Shown: positions 19,672 through 30,296 of the stretch, one piece after another
Layout: the number at the start of each line of letters is the position of its first letter
How positions within the stretch are numbered: the first letter of the stretch is position 1
Origin: Venturia oleaginea
Taxonomy: Eukaryota; Ascomycota; Dothideomycetes; Venturiales; Venturiaceae
DNA: 64,000 bases
NCBI GenBank assembly: GCA_013176395.1
Contig: JABMLP010000001.1
Location: forward strand, 1,674,001-1,738,000
Direction: 5' to 3'
Made by a program: the position numbers and the translations under genes
Notes under the pieces: generated by a model
Told to the model about the DNA's origin: nothing
The model's database searches: none
What the model saw: the letters and a program-made list of their open reading frames with translations, nothing else

Positions 19672-22600
19672 AAAGACGTTCATCGAGACACGACAACAAA
19701 TCGAAACGACATGTTCTTCACATCAGTTCGGCAGTTCTAGGTTACTCAGAGAAATCAACAGGAGAGATTGATGGACCAGTAGACTCTAGACCAATCATAG
19801 TCCCAATTACACTTAATGAATCGATCAAAACCCTCGCCATTACTGATTCCTTTGCCACAGGAAGTTTCATAGACCTCGATTTTGCGCAATCCCACGGCTT
19901 TCCCTTTATTCCCCTCGAAAACCCCCGCCGCCTCAAAGCCTTTGACGGCGAACAGGCATCCTCTGCACCCTCTTACGTTACTCACGAAATCCACGTCTCC
20001 GTCAGAACCGGAGAACACCACCTCGAAACCACGAAATTCTTTGTTACCCGTCTCGGCTCCGCAGCAGTCATCTTTGGCACTCCCTGGATGAACCTCCACG
20101 GTGTGAAAGTCGATTTTGAGAATCGTAGTATTCACTTCGGTACCCACTGTTCTAAGAAATGTCTTCAGGGCCACAAGGGCTCTGTTGAGTATATCCCGCT
20201 CCCGTTTGGTGCCCGCGCACCCCCTCAAGAAACCCCGGACTCTCTTCGCGGTTGGAAGATTGTCAACTCTCACGCTTTTCAATGGAATTCTAAGCAGCCC
20301 AATGCTCAAATCTACGCAATCAGTATTCAAGATATCGATAAATTTCTGGCGAAGAAACCAGATTACAAAGACCCTCGCCCCCAGTTACCCAAAGACCTTC
20401 ACGACCTCGCGCACGCTTTTAACAGAAAAGCTGCTGATTCACTGGCCCCTTCACGCCTCGTCAACCACAAAATCGAAATTCAAGAAGACAAGAAAGACCA
20501 GTTACCCAACGCTCCTCTCTACGGTATGTCCCAGAACGAACTCAGATGCCTCCGGAAATGGCTGGAGGAGAATTTGGGAAAAGGCTTTATCAGAAAAAGC
20601 CAGTCCGACGTCAGTTCCCCATGTATCTTTGTCAAAAAACCAGGTGGTGGTCTGCGATTCTGCGTAGACTACCGAAAACTCAACGCCATTACTCGAAAAA
20701 ACCGATACCCTATTCCCTTACTCCGCGAAACCCTAGACAAACTCAGCAAAGCCAAGTTCTTCACGAAGATCGATATTATCTCAGCATTCAACGCACTCCG
20801 AGTCCACCCCGACAGCGTTCCTCTCACTGCATTCAGAACCCGCTTCGGTCTGTTCGAATCTCTAGTTATGAACTTCGGCCTCTGCAATGCCCCGGCGACC
20901 TGGCAGTCGTATATTAACGAACAACTTAAAGACTTCCTCGACGTTTTCTGCACCGCGTACCTCGACGACATCCTAATCTACAGCGAAACTCTCGAAGAGC
21001 ATAAAATTCAAGTGCGGCAGGTTATCGAACGAATGCACGCAGCAGGACTCAACATCGACATCGACAAATGCGAATTCTACCAGACAGAAGTCAAATTTCT
21101 CGGTTTAATTATCACAGACCACGGAATCCGGATAGACCCGGACAAAGTCAAAACAATCATTGATTGGCAATACTGTACCACTCGCCACGACGTCCAATCC
21201 TTCCTCGGTTTTGCCAATTTCTACCGCCGTTTTATTTTCAATTACTCCTCCACCGCGAAACCTCTTACCGACTTACTGAAAAAAGACAAGCCGTTCTACT
21301 TCGGCCCAAAACAGCGCGCCGCTTTTGGTAAACTCCAAGAAGCCTTCATCTCCGCACCAATCCTCGCACATTTCGACCCTACAAAGAAGTGTATTGTCGA
21401 AACAGACGCCTCCGACTGAGTAGGCGCTGGAGTACTCTCACAAATTGGCAATGACGGTTTGCTACACCCCGTCGCCTTCTTCTCTCACAAGTTCACACCC
21501 CAGGAGTGTAATTACGAAATCTACGACAAAGAACTCCTAGCAATCATTCGCGCATTTGAAGAGTGGCGAGGAGAGCTCGAAGGAACTGAAGACCCGATCG
21601 AAGTTATTACAGACCACCGAAACCTCGAATACTACATGTCAACCAAAAAACTCACTCGCCGACAAGCCCGTTGGGCCGAATTCCTCTCCCAATTCCACTT
21701 CGAAATCAAATGGAGACCCGGAAAAGATACTACGAAACCCGACGCCTTGACCCGCCGCTCCCAAGACCTCCCCTCAAACGTATCCGACCCGCGTATCCAG
21801 CACCAGTCACAGGTTATGCTTAAACCCCACACACTTGACCCTAAGATTCGAAAAGAACTAGCGCTCCAAGTCTACAATCTTTCATTATGCCCAGTTACGC
21901 TTCGTGACCACTCCTCTCCACAAGACTTCGAGAAAAACCCAGACTACCGCGACTCTTCCGAAAATGACGGGGACGAATCCCTTGAGCCCCTCAACGATAT
22001 ATGGAACAAACCTAGCAACGACGCAGTAGCTGAAGAACAAACCCCAACCACCCCGTTCTCCCCTCCGGACATATTCATCCCTTCGCAAGACCCAGACGAC
22101 GAAGAGCTTATTTGGGACGAAGACAAGTTTGAAGAACTCTACGCTAGAGCGTTGACTAAAGACAAAGAACCACGCGAAGTCTTGAAAAAACTACGCGACG
22201 GCAAAACCCACCACCGAACGTTGCGGATGCAGGACTGCGAAGAACGCGACGGCCGCCTTTGGTATAAAAAGTGTCTATTTATTCCCCAAGACGATACACT
22301 ACAAGCATACATTCTGAAAGCGAACCACGACTGTAATGTCGCAGGTTACCCGGGTAAAGCTAACAACTTCCTCAAACTCCGCAAGTTCTACTACTGGCAT
22401 GGCATGCACGCCACCTCGGACAAATGGGTCTCACGATGCGACGCCTGTCGACGCGCAAAACCGAGCAACCTAATGTACCAAGGACTCCTCAACACTCTCG
22501 AAGCCCCTCAACGAAGATGGGAAGACATCCAGATGGACTTCATTACCGATTTACCTGCTACACGCAAAGGAGGTAATACCTGCCTCTTAGTAATTGTCGA

Positions 22601-23492
22601 TCGCCTCACCAAAATCAAGCACCTTATCCCCTGCCAAAAACTCCCAGAAGCCCGCGAATGCGCCTTACTCTTTCTTCAACACGTCTACCGCCTCCACGGC
22701 TTACCTCGAAGCATTATCTCCGACCGAGGATCCCAATTCGTTGCTATCCTCTGGAAAGTACTCTGCAAACGCCTCGGAATCCGAATCCGCCTCTCTACCA
22801 GTTTCCACCCCGAGACAGATGGCGGGACCGAGCGAGCGAATGCCCAAGTCGAAATCTACATCCGTGCTTACTGCAATTATCAACAAGATGATTGGGACGA
22901 ATGGTTACCACTCTGCGAATTCGTGATCAACAACACACCCTCCAATGCAACAAAACTCACACCATTTTTTGCCGCCTACGGCTACGATCCACGCTCCGGA
23001 TTGGAAGCGCCAATTCAACCAGACCGTAACGCCTCTCGCCACGAAATTACCGAGACACGAAAAGCTAATTCCATGGCTGACTTCATGGCAAACCTTGAGA
23101 AGATTTGCTGCAACGAGATCCGCCACGCCAGCGCTACCTACGAATATTTCAAGAACAAACATCGGCTTGGTTCTCCAAACTACAAAGTTGGTGACTGGGT
23201 TTGGCTAAACCTCAAGAATATCAAGACCACGCGCCCATCCAAAAAGTTCGACTGCAAGTTCGCCGGCAAATTCAAGATTCTACAAGCCCTAGACCACGAC
23301 GCTTACAAACTCGAGCTCCCTACTTCTATGCATTGCCATCCCGTCTTTCATACAAATCTACTGCTCCCTGCCTACCCCCCTTCCGACAGGATGTTTCCAA
23401 ACCAGAATGACTCGCAACCTCCTCCCGTCGATGTTGAAGAAAACGATGGAATCTACACCCTGGATGAAGTCGTTGATTCACGATTCAACAAA
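19668..23492 (+). pseudogene. gypsy-1 pol (PR-RT-RH-IN), nonsense-mutated and split
   Basis: The order is protease (TDSFATGSFID, where the usual DSG/DTG is DSF), reverse transcriptase with YLDD (CTAYLDDILIYSETLEEH), RNase H and integrase. The integrase has a zinc domain (NHDCNVAGYPGK ... CDACRRAK) and the D-D-E residues in QMDFITDLP, ISDRGSQF and TDGGTERANAQ. An in-frame TGA at 21417-21419 (context TDASD-stop-VGAG, at the start of RNase H) ends the first half; TGG to TGA is the simplest origin. The frame then runs open from 21420 to the chromodomain (TLDEVVDSRFNK), where the copia element is inserted. The altered protease triad, the stop and the insertion make it non-functional. Confidence 0.9.
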
Positions 23493-23497
23493 GTTAC

Positions 23498-23688
23498 TGT
23501 CGTATCCTTGGCACCGACAGGGGCGGTGCAATTTCTGTATCTCAAGGATACTTCAATGTTCGAAGAAGAACAAGAACAATTAAGAATACAAGAGACTTAT
23601 CCATATATGTTTATTTCATTATCATTTCATTATCGTTACATTATCATTTCATTACTATTTCATACACGTGTACAAAGCCGATCCAACA
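23498..23688 (+). repeat. Copia-1 5' LTR
   Basis: 191 bp. Rich in ATTTCATTATC repeats near 23610-23660. Differs from the 3' LTR by two C/T transitions (ctgtatctc, caattaag). Confidence 0.9.
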
Positions 23689-23865
23689 CTGATCAGTGGT
23701 TGCAAGGCGACCACAGATTAGCAAGAATCCAATTTTCCGACAATTGTATGAAACTCCTGCACTGCAGGAGACTATTGTACAACCCACGAATCACGTATCG
23801 CACAACGGATACAATTCACTTAGATCTATTTGATCTAGAACAAATACGACATTGGAACCCGCACG

Positions 23866-25500
23866 ATGTCTCAACTACCAATCGGAGCATTCCAAGCGAG
23901 CAGTCCTACACCGGCAGGCCCGGCAGTCCCAAGGAAGTTCCAACCGAAAGGGAAAGAAATTGAGCTATTACAAGAGGAGAAGCCAGAAGAAGAACCAATA
24001 CCTCTATTTACGGAGATCGCACAAGATACTGGAATACCAATCAATATCCTAAAGAAGCACCTCAATCTACACAATTGGTGGGCAGATATCAACCCAGAAA
24101 CGGAACCAGAGGAGGCAAACTTGACAACTTACCTTGTACGAAACTATATCGACGTAAAGCGGGCAGGAATTACAAAGAGGAATCTACTCGGAGAGCTGCG
24201 CGATGTTTTCTACGGATGGACAAATTATCAGTTTGGACAGATTAACAAACGTTTCATACGAATATTGATTCAACTCTGTCAAGACAGGCAAATTACAATC
24301 CGAGATGAGCCCGGCTGTACGGCTGCAAACCAGATGATGTATGTACTTGGGGACTCCATTCCACCAACACCCCGTATTGAGGAGAGTTTGGTGGAACAGC
24401 AGAGCCCAACTACAGACGAATCTGTTAGGCTACGGCTACCGACAATAGAACATCCAGTTCGCGCAAAGCAGGAGTTGGTAGGAGAAACCCTATCAGGACT
24501 CTCCGTTCGACAGAAAGGAACTCTCTCTCCAGTGGTGGAAATGCCGAGATTTCAACCCCAGATTGAGGAGAGAACTCAATCCCAGAGACCTGAGAACGCA
24601 GTACGGCAACCTCAACACCAAATCCAACGTCCTCAATCCTCTTGGCCTACTGGCATACAACAGAAGAATTGGGAAAGAGGCCGTACGAAGGAACTACCTC
24701 AATTTCAACTACCGACGCAACAGCAGCAGCAGCCTCCCCAAGGTTGGTTTGTACAGCCACAAGGAGGAGGAACCAGTGGAGGAGAAGGAAATGGCGGAGG
24801 GGGACTACCAGGCCTACCATTAGGTTCTGGTAGCTTTGCACAAGGTCCCCCAGACCCATTAGGAGGAGGATACAATTCTCAAGGCGGAGGATATTCAGGT
24901 GGAGGGGATGGAGGCTCGTACGGAGGACCAGGAGCACTACCAACAGGATTACCAGCAGGACCGCCAAGACCACCAGGACCGGATCCGTACGAACTTCCCC
25001 CTACAAGATGGATCCCAAATGCCTTTATCGACCCTCGTGCGATCGCTGCTTTCTCAAAAATATGGAAAAAGGAGAGATGCTACACCGGTGAGCCGTACGA
25101 CATTCTACAGGAGAAGGTGAAGCTGTTTATCACTCTCTGCAGGCGACTCCAGATCTATGAGAACCAGTACCATGCTGTCTTCCCCGACATTCTTACCGGA
25201 CGTGCAGAGACATTTTACCTTGACCATATTGGACCAGATATGAGATGGGACCAGATCTATCGTGCGATGTATAACAAATTCAATACCAGCCAAAATCACG
25301 CAATCTACTACGCAGATTGGACAACAACCTCGTTCGCACGAACAAGATCTGAGAACCCTGATAAGCCACTTCCCGAAGTGCTCCAGATTATGCTAGATAA
25401 GCTCCAACTTGTCCAACGCGCAATGGGAGAACCGTACAAAGGCGAGATACACCTCAGTACAGCTGTTACCAAGGCATGCAAAGGCGTACGAGAGCTGTAA
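23866..25500 (+). CDS. Copia-1 gag region
   Basis: A 544-residue frame starting at ATG 23866 (MSQLPIGAFQASSPTPAG). A charged N-terminal third is followed by a Gln/Pro/Gly-rich low-complexity linker (about residues 215-375), then a capsid-like helical region (WKKERCYTGEPYDILQEKVKLF and onward). It ends at TAA 25498-25500. The pol frame continues in the same register straight after this stop, so either the stop is a nonsense mutation in a single gag-pol frame or pol is made by read-through. Expected function: assembly of the particle and RNA packaging. Confidence 0.8.
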   Translation: MSQLPIGAFQASSPTPAGPAVPRKFQPKGKEIELLQEEKPEEEPIPLFTEIAQDTGIPINILKKHLNLHNWWADINPETEPEEANLTTYLVRNYIDVKRAGITKRNLLGELRDVFYGWTNYQFGQINKRFIRILIQLCQDRQITIRDEPGCTAANQMMYVLGDSIPPTPRIEESLVEQQSPTTDESVRLRLPTIEHPVRAKQELVGETLSGLSVRQKGTLSPVVEMPRFQPQIEERTQSQRPENAVRQPQHQIQRPQSSWPTGIQQKNWERGRTKELPQFQLPTQQQQQPPQGWFVQPQGGGTSGGEGNGGGGLPGLPLGSGSFAQGPPDPLGGGYNSQGGGYSGGGDGGSYGGPGALPTGLPAGPPRPPGPDPYELPPTRWIPNAFIDPRAIAAFSKIWKKERCYTGEPYDILQEKVKLFITLCRRLQIYENQYHAVFPDILTGRAETFYLDHIGPDMRWDQIYRAMYNKFNTSQNHAIYYADWTTTSFARTRSENPDKPLPEVLQIMLDKLQLVQRAMGEPYKGEIHLSTAVTKACKGVREL

Positions 25501-28500
25501 TCCGCATTCCTACGCCCAAGCACATCGTGCGAGAACTTGTTTGCAGAGCTCCGGTCCGCCCTTCAACTCTATATAGATCGGAAATCTACAAAGCAATTCT
25601 TTACAAGAGAAGGGCAACCCCAGCTACTACGGCCCTCGCACGAAGCAGATCAATTCTTCAATGACAGGAGATTCCGAGATAACAGTAAGCGAGGAACACC
25701 TACTCCGTCGTACAACAGAGGCCAGCAACAATGGCAGCCAAGAATAGATCCCCCGCATGAGGCGAATTCGGGACAGCAATCTTATCAACAACCATGGCAG
25801 AGATCCAAGAAACCATGGCAACCTAAGCCATTTGCTCGCACGGGAGGGAAAGGTTGCTGGATCTGCAACAAACCAGAATGCCGTTCCTGGAAACATACAC
25901 CTGAGGAGCAAGCTCGCACGAAGAAGCAGTTCTTTACGGCAGTAGATGAAGCTGACATGGAACTCCCAAATGACGAGGAAATCCGACAATTCATAGTCTC
26001 GTACGAAGGTACCTATGAACAGTTCCTAGCTTCCCAGGACGAGGAAGAAGACAAGGGACAACAAGTGGTTTCCTACCTAACCACCGCTGCATTCTACCAC
26101 CGTACAACAGGAGAGGATATCTACGGCCAGGGAGAACCGTCAGTACGTGTGGAACAGTTTATCCTTGAAAGCAAATATGCCAAAGCATACCAAGGTGAAC
26201 TTTGGGACACAGGCGCCGCACGAGTCTCTACAGTTGGGAAATGTCAGGTTGAAGCATACCTCCGAGAGTTCCCTCGTACGAAGATTGATTGGACACCTGG
26301 TAGTGCCCATATCTCGTTTGGAAGTGGACCACCTACTGCGGCAATTGGTACGATAGAAATGGAGAACCCTCTTGGCAAGATCACCTACCACATCTTGGAG
26401 ACAGACACTCCATTCCTCTTCTGCTTGGACGAAGGAGACAGGCTGAAAGCCTACTTCAACAATGTTAACAACACTATCGTACGAAAAGATGGATCTACAA
26501 TCCCAGTCGTGCGAAAATGGGGACATCCTTTCTTCAATCTCAGCCAAAGAGAAGCCACATCATTCCTAACTGAGACTGAACTTAGGAGAGTCCACAAGAG
26601 ATTTGGCCACCCTCGTACAGAACGCCTACACACTCTCCTCAAGCAAGCTGGCTATACGAATGTTGAAGAGTCCGTGCTAGAACAGATCCGGAAGGTGTGC
26701 CATCAATGTCAATCGCACGACCAGGCCCCAAGAAGATTCAAGTTCTCCATCCAGGATAACTGCGAGTTCAACTACGAAATTATTATCGATGTAATGTACC
26801 TCGATGGTAAGCCAGTTCTCCATGTGATTGATGCAGCTACGTCTTTCCAGGCAGCTACCTTCCTGAAATCGATGTCTGCACGAGACACCTGGGATGCTCT
26901 CTGCAAATGCTGGATCTATGTCTACCAAGGACCCCCAGACAACATTATACACGATCCAGGAACCAACTTTGCGTCCGAAGAATTCAGGAACTTCGCACGA
27001 ATTGTTGGAACCTCGTGCGAAGAAATGCCTGTTGAAGCCCATCATGCTATAGGGAAGATTGAGAGACAACATGGACCGCTAAGGAGGGCGTACAACATCC
27101 TTTTAGAGGAGATTGGCCATCGTACGGACAAAGAAATAATCCTCCAGATGGCAATCAAAGCTCTCAATGATACAGCAGGACCGAATGGCATTGTTCCAAC
27201 ACTTCTTGTATTTGGAGCATACCCCAGAATCAACCAGGACTCACCACCATCTCAAGACATTGTCGCACGAGCTGAAGCAGTTCAAAAGGCTATGAAGGAG
27301 ATCAGAAGTATTCGCGCAAAGGTTGAAGTTAACCGCGCAATCAATGCACGCAATAGACCAATGCTTCACCATATCCTCACCCTTCCATTGAGAAGTAAGG
27401 TAATGGTTTGGAGAGAAAAGAAAGGCTGGCGAGGCCCATACAAGATCGACGCCTTTGAAGGTAACAACGTGATACTTGCCCTTCCAAATGGACCAACGCA
27501 ATTTCGTGCGACCCAAGTCAAGCCTTACTTTGAGGACATACTGGAAACACCTCCAGAGCCATCGTACGATAGCCCTAACGAGCTAGACTCACCACCAGGA
27601 AGCCCTCAACACCAAGAGGAAGCCCGTACAAATTCAATCCAAACCCAGCGTAGGAGCGGGAGATCAAACCAAGGCCAACTCCCTGGGTACCTGGAGGAAA
27701 GCATTGTCTACCTTTCTAAGAAGGAACAGGATGACCTTGCGCTTGCCGTACAACTAAGGCAAGACGGGATTATTACAACACCAGGTCCCCCATTCCAGGA
27801 ATCAGATCTCAGCGAAGTTGATAACCTTATCAACCAAGATGTCTTTGAAATCATCTTGTACGATGAAAAGAAGCATGGGAAAGGAGAGATCTTTGGTACA
27901 AGGTTTGTCCATGAGGTAAAAGGAAAAGGGATCGCACCGTATGAGAAGTCAAGACTTGTCGTACAAGGATTTGGAGACAAAGGAAAGGAAGAAATCCTTA
28001 CCCAATCGCCAACAATCCAAAGGATGAGCCAGAGATTCCTTCTTGCAATTGGACCTACCTTGATTTCCTACTTCAACGCCCAAGGAGAACTGCGAGATAT
28101 TACCCAAGCTTACACCCAATCAAAGGACGAACTGGAGCGAAAGATCTTCGCACGACTCCCAAAGGAAATGAAACTGTTCTTTCCAAAAGGGACCCTCCTT
28201 CTCATCAAGAGACCCTTGTACGGATTGGCTGAATCAGGACTCTACTGGTTCAAAACCTACCACTCCCATCATGTTAAGAACCTGCAAATGAAAATCTCAT
28301 CGTACGATCCATGCCTCCTTCACACAAACTCAGGACCTCAAGACTTTGGAATTACAGGACTTCAAACGGACGATACTTTCAGCTTTGCTACCCCAGAGTT
28401 CTCCCGGCGGGAAGAGGAAGAACTAAGCAGAGCAACTTTTCGTGCCAAAGGAAAGACAATTCTTGCAGAGGATCAACCTATTGAATTCAATGGAGGGAGG

Positions 28501-29340
28501 ATCCGCATAGAAGGACCTGATATTCTCTTTGAACAGAAAAACCAATCCGACCGACTTGAGTTAATTAACCCTCGCGCGAAGGATGCACAGCAGAGGTACG
28601 TCGAGCAACGTGCGAGAGGTGCATATATTGCTTCAACATGCCAACCCGAAGCATCGTACGACCTCTCTGTTGCAGCACAAATCAAGGAACCAACAGAGAA
28701 GGATATTGAGAAACTGAACACACGAATCCAGTGGCAGATGGACAACAAAAGACGAGGACTCAGATTCATCCCACTAGACTTCGCACGAGCAAAGTTGTAC
28801 GCATTCACAGATGGATCATTTGCAAACAACCAAGATCTTAGCTCCCAGCTAGGTTTCCTTATTGTTCTCGCTGAAGAGGTCTATTGTACAGAAACTGAAT
28901 TTGAGATCCAAGGCAACATTATCCACTGGAGCTCAACTAAATGCAAGAGAGTCACTCGAAGCGTGCTGGGAAGCGAATTGTACGGAAGGACAACAGGATT
29001 TGACAACGCTATCGCTATTAGTACGACCCTCCAACAGGTTACAGCATCCCTCGGGCTCGCACGGATTCCCCTTGTCCTCTGCTCAGACTCTAAGTCGTTG
29101 TACGACTGCCTTGTAAAGCTCGGAACAACAACTGAGAAACGCCTCATGATTGATATTATGTCAATTCGAGAGTCGTACGAGAACAGGGAGATTTCCCAAA
29201 TCCGCCGAATCAATGGGAAGGACAACCCAAGTGATGCCTTTACAAAAGGAAGCCCTAACGCTGCACTAGAGAAACTGATCTCTACCAACAAGCTTACAGT
29301 GCAAATGGAAGCTTTTGTTGATAGATATGAGGATCTGTAG
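25501..29340 (+). CDS. Copia-1 pol region (zinc knuckle, PR-IN-RT-RH)
   Basis: This frame is continuous with gag apart from the TAA at 25498. It has no ATG at its start; the first start-like codon is TTG at 25537, from which residues are counted. It contains a Cys-rich knuckle (CWICNKPECRSWKH, about 107-120), an aspartic protease (WDTGAARVS, about 225) and the integrase HHCC region (HKRFGHPRTERLH ... CHQCQSHD). The integrase core has D (IIDVMYLD), D (NIIHDPGTNF) and E (GKIERQHG) at about 419, 472 and 507. Reverse transcriptase follows with GLQTDDTFSFA at about 945, where the usual YVDD reads QTDD but both Asp are kept. RNase H is at about 1090 (AFTDGSFANNQ) and later SDSKSLYD. No other stops or frameshifts are seen. 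The whole frame is peppered with a TCGTACGA-type motif. Confidence 0.88.
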   Translation, partial: SAFLRPSTSCENLFAELRSALQLYIDRKSTKQFFTREGQPQLLRPSHEADQFFNDRRFRDNSKRGTPTPSYNRGQQQWQPRIDPPHEANSGQQSYQQPWQRSKKPWQPKPFARTGGKGCWICNKPECRSWKHTPEEQARTKKQFFTAVDEADMELPNDEEIRQFIVSYEGTYEQFLASQDEEEDKGQQVVSYLTTAAFYHRTTGEDIYGQGEPSVRVEQFILESKYAKAYQGELWDTGAARVSTVGKCQVEAYLREFPRTKIDWTPGSAHISFGSGPPTAAIGTIEMENPLGKITYHILETDTPFLFCLDEGDRLKAYFNNVNNTIVRKDGSTIPVVRKWGHPFFNLSQREATSFLTETELRRVHKRFGHPRTERLHTLLKQAGYTNVEESVLEQIRKVCHQCQSHDQAPRRFKFSIQDNCEFNYEIIIDVMYLDGKPVLHVIDAATSFQAATFLKSMSARDTWDALCKCWIYVYQGPPDNIIHDPGTNFASEEFRNFARIVGTSCEEMPVEAHHAIGKIERQHGPLRRAYNILLEEIGHRTDKEIILQMAIKALNDTAGPNGIVPTLLVFGAYPRINQDSPPSQDIVARAEAVQKAMKEIRSIRAKVEVNRAINARNRPMLHHILTLPLRSKVMVWREKKGWRGPYKIDAFEGNNVILALPNGPTQFRATQVKPYFEDILETPPEPSYDSPNELDSPPGSPQHQEEARTNSIQTQRRSGRSNQGQLPGYLEESIVYLSKKEQDDLALAVQLRQDGIITTPGPPFQESDLSEVDNLINQDVFEIILYDEKKHGKGEIFGTRFVHEVKGKGIAPYEKSRLVVQGFGDKGKEEILTQSPTIQRMSQRFLLAIGPTLISYFNAQGELRDITQAYTQSKDELERKIFARLPKEMKLFFPKGTLLLIKRPLYGLAESGLYWFKTYHSHHVKNLQMKISSYDPCLLHTNSGPQDFGITGLQTDDTFSFATPEFSRREEEELSRATFRAKGKTILAEDQPIEFNGGRIRIEGPDILFEQKNQSDRLELINPRAKDAQQRYVEQRARGAYIASTCQPEASYDLSVAAQIKEPTEKDIEKLNTRIQWQMDNKRRGLRFIPLDFARAKLYAFTDGSFANNQDLSSQLGFLIVLAEEVYCTETEFEIQGNIIHWSSTKCKRVTRSVLGSELYGRTTGFDNAIAISTTLQQVTASLGLARIPLVLCSDSKSLYDCLVKLGTTTEKRLMIDIMSIRESYENREISQIRRINGKDNPSDAFTKGSPNAALEKLISTNKLTVQMEAFVDRYEDL

Positions 29341-29515
29341 TACGCTAGTTGAACGAAGGAGAGTAGTTGTTGGTTTGAGTGATTTTACTTGTTGGTTATT
29401 TAGGAAAGAATGAGTTGGAGAGTAGGAGGAAGGTCTGCATTATCGGGGCCACCTCTAGAGTCACATGGAGCGCAACACCATCACGACTTGCATCACGACA
29501 AGAAAAGACTCCCAG
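29341..29515 (+). other. Copia-1 3' internal untranslated region and polypurine tract
   Basis: Non-coding stretch between the pol stop and the 3' LTR. A purine run (acaagaaaag) lies 8-17 bases before the LTR, where plus-strand priming is expected. Confidence 0.6.
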
Positions 29516-29706
29516 TGTCGTATCCTTGGCACCGACAGGGGCGGTGCAATTTCTGCATCTCAAGGATACTTCAATGTTCGAAGAAGAACAAGAACAATCA
29601 AGAATACAAGAGACTTATCCATATATGTTTATTTCATTATCATTTCATTATCGTTACATTATCATTTCATTACTATTTCATACACGTGTACAAAGCCGAT
29701 CCAACA
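29516..29706 (+). repeat. Copia-1 3' LTR
   Basis: 191 bp, ending GATCCAACA directly before the target copy GCTAC at 29707-29711. Confidence 0.9.
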
Positions 29707-29711
29707 GCTAC

Positions 29712-29862
29712 GAAGAGATTTGACTACAAGGTTAAATGGGAAGGCTATTACTTACCGACATGGGAACCCCTTCAATTCTTGCACAACGCAAAGAGCGCGG
29801 TTGATGAATTTCACCAGAGATATCCAAGAAAACCAAAACCAACCGGGTACAGGCCTGGTTAG
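29712..29862 (+). pseudogene. gypsy-1 pol C-terminus (second half of the chromodomain)
   Basis: Resumes the outer pol after Copia-1. It encodes the hallmark chromodomain end, KRFDYKVKWEGYYLPTWEP, then a short helix and a stop at 29860-29862. The aromatic and acidic residues of a chromodomain (Y-x-V-K-W-x-G, W-E-P) are present. It is separated from the first half of the domain by 6.2 kb. Confidence 0.9.
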
Positions 29863-29946
29863 GATTCGATCATGCTTCAAGTTTGTCAGTCACCTCGCCA
29901 AATAGTTCAGTTTGAACCATTGCGCCTCGGCCTTGTTGGGGGGTAC

Positions 29947-30150
29947 TGTCATGATCGAACTATGTTGGTATTCGAATGCAGTTAAACGTAGTTAAATGTG
30001 GTGGTTCTGCTCGATCAGGTCTAGCGCGAGACTGGTCGCAAGTACTTAGGCTCGTCTCTACCTCTTAGTTAGCTCCTCATCCTTACAACTTCGCACATCC
30101 CATAGAATTCAAGTCATGCTTCCAAGTCAAGTCCAAGGTCAAACGTGAAA
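29947..30150 (+). repeat. gypsy-1 3' LTR
   Basis: A 204 bp LTR preceded by a G-rich polypurine tract. It ends GTGAAA instead of the family's GTGACA (one substitution) and is followed by the target copy GTAGC at 30151-30155. Confidence 0.9.
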
Positions 30151-30296
30151 GTAGCTTCATTTGAGCTGCATTAGTTATTTCCGTAGCAAGCCAGATTATA
30201 TGGTAGATAGGTGAGGTGAATTGATGGCCGGAAGGTACTTCTTATGGTAAGGATTACTCAGGATCTCTATTTTATATTTGAGAATCTTTGGCTTAA

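Larger units (their letters stand above)
23498..29706 (+). mobile_element. Copia-1: complete Ty1/copia element nested in gypsy-1
   Basis: A 6,209 bp element with 191 bp LTRs (TGTCGTATCC...GATCCAACA) at 23498-23688 and 29516-29706. The LTRs differ at two positions by eye. Its target duplication is GTTAC (23493-23497) and GCTAC (29707-29711), one transition apart. Removing the element and one target copy restores the chromodomain frame of gypsy-1. The order PR-IN-RT-RH in pol is the Ty1/copia order. It is young, but the gag-pol frame carries one in-frame stop. Confidence 0.92.
12594..30150 (+). mobile_element. gypsy-1: outer Ty3/gypsy chromovirus hosting two nested elements
   Basis: The outer boundaries are fixed by a 5 bp target duplication, GTAGC, at 12589-12593 and 30151-30155. 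From left to right it holds a 5' LTR fragment, gag, a nested gypsy-2 (13703-19279), the gag C-terminus, pol with a nested copia (23498-29706) inside the chromodomain, a polypurine tract (ttggggggtac) and the 3' LTR. Without its passengers the element would be about 5.8 kb. It is dead: the right part of the 5' LTR, the primer site and the gag start are deleted at 12689/12690, pol has an in-frame TGA, and two insertions interrupt it. Confidence 0.9.

Noticed and set aside
19755..20330. 191-residue minus-strand frame
   Set aside because: Antisense shadow of gypsy-1 pol; codon composition and domain evidence support the plus strand.
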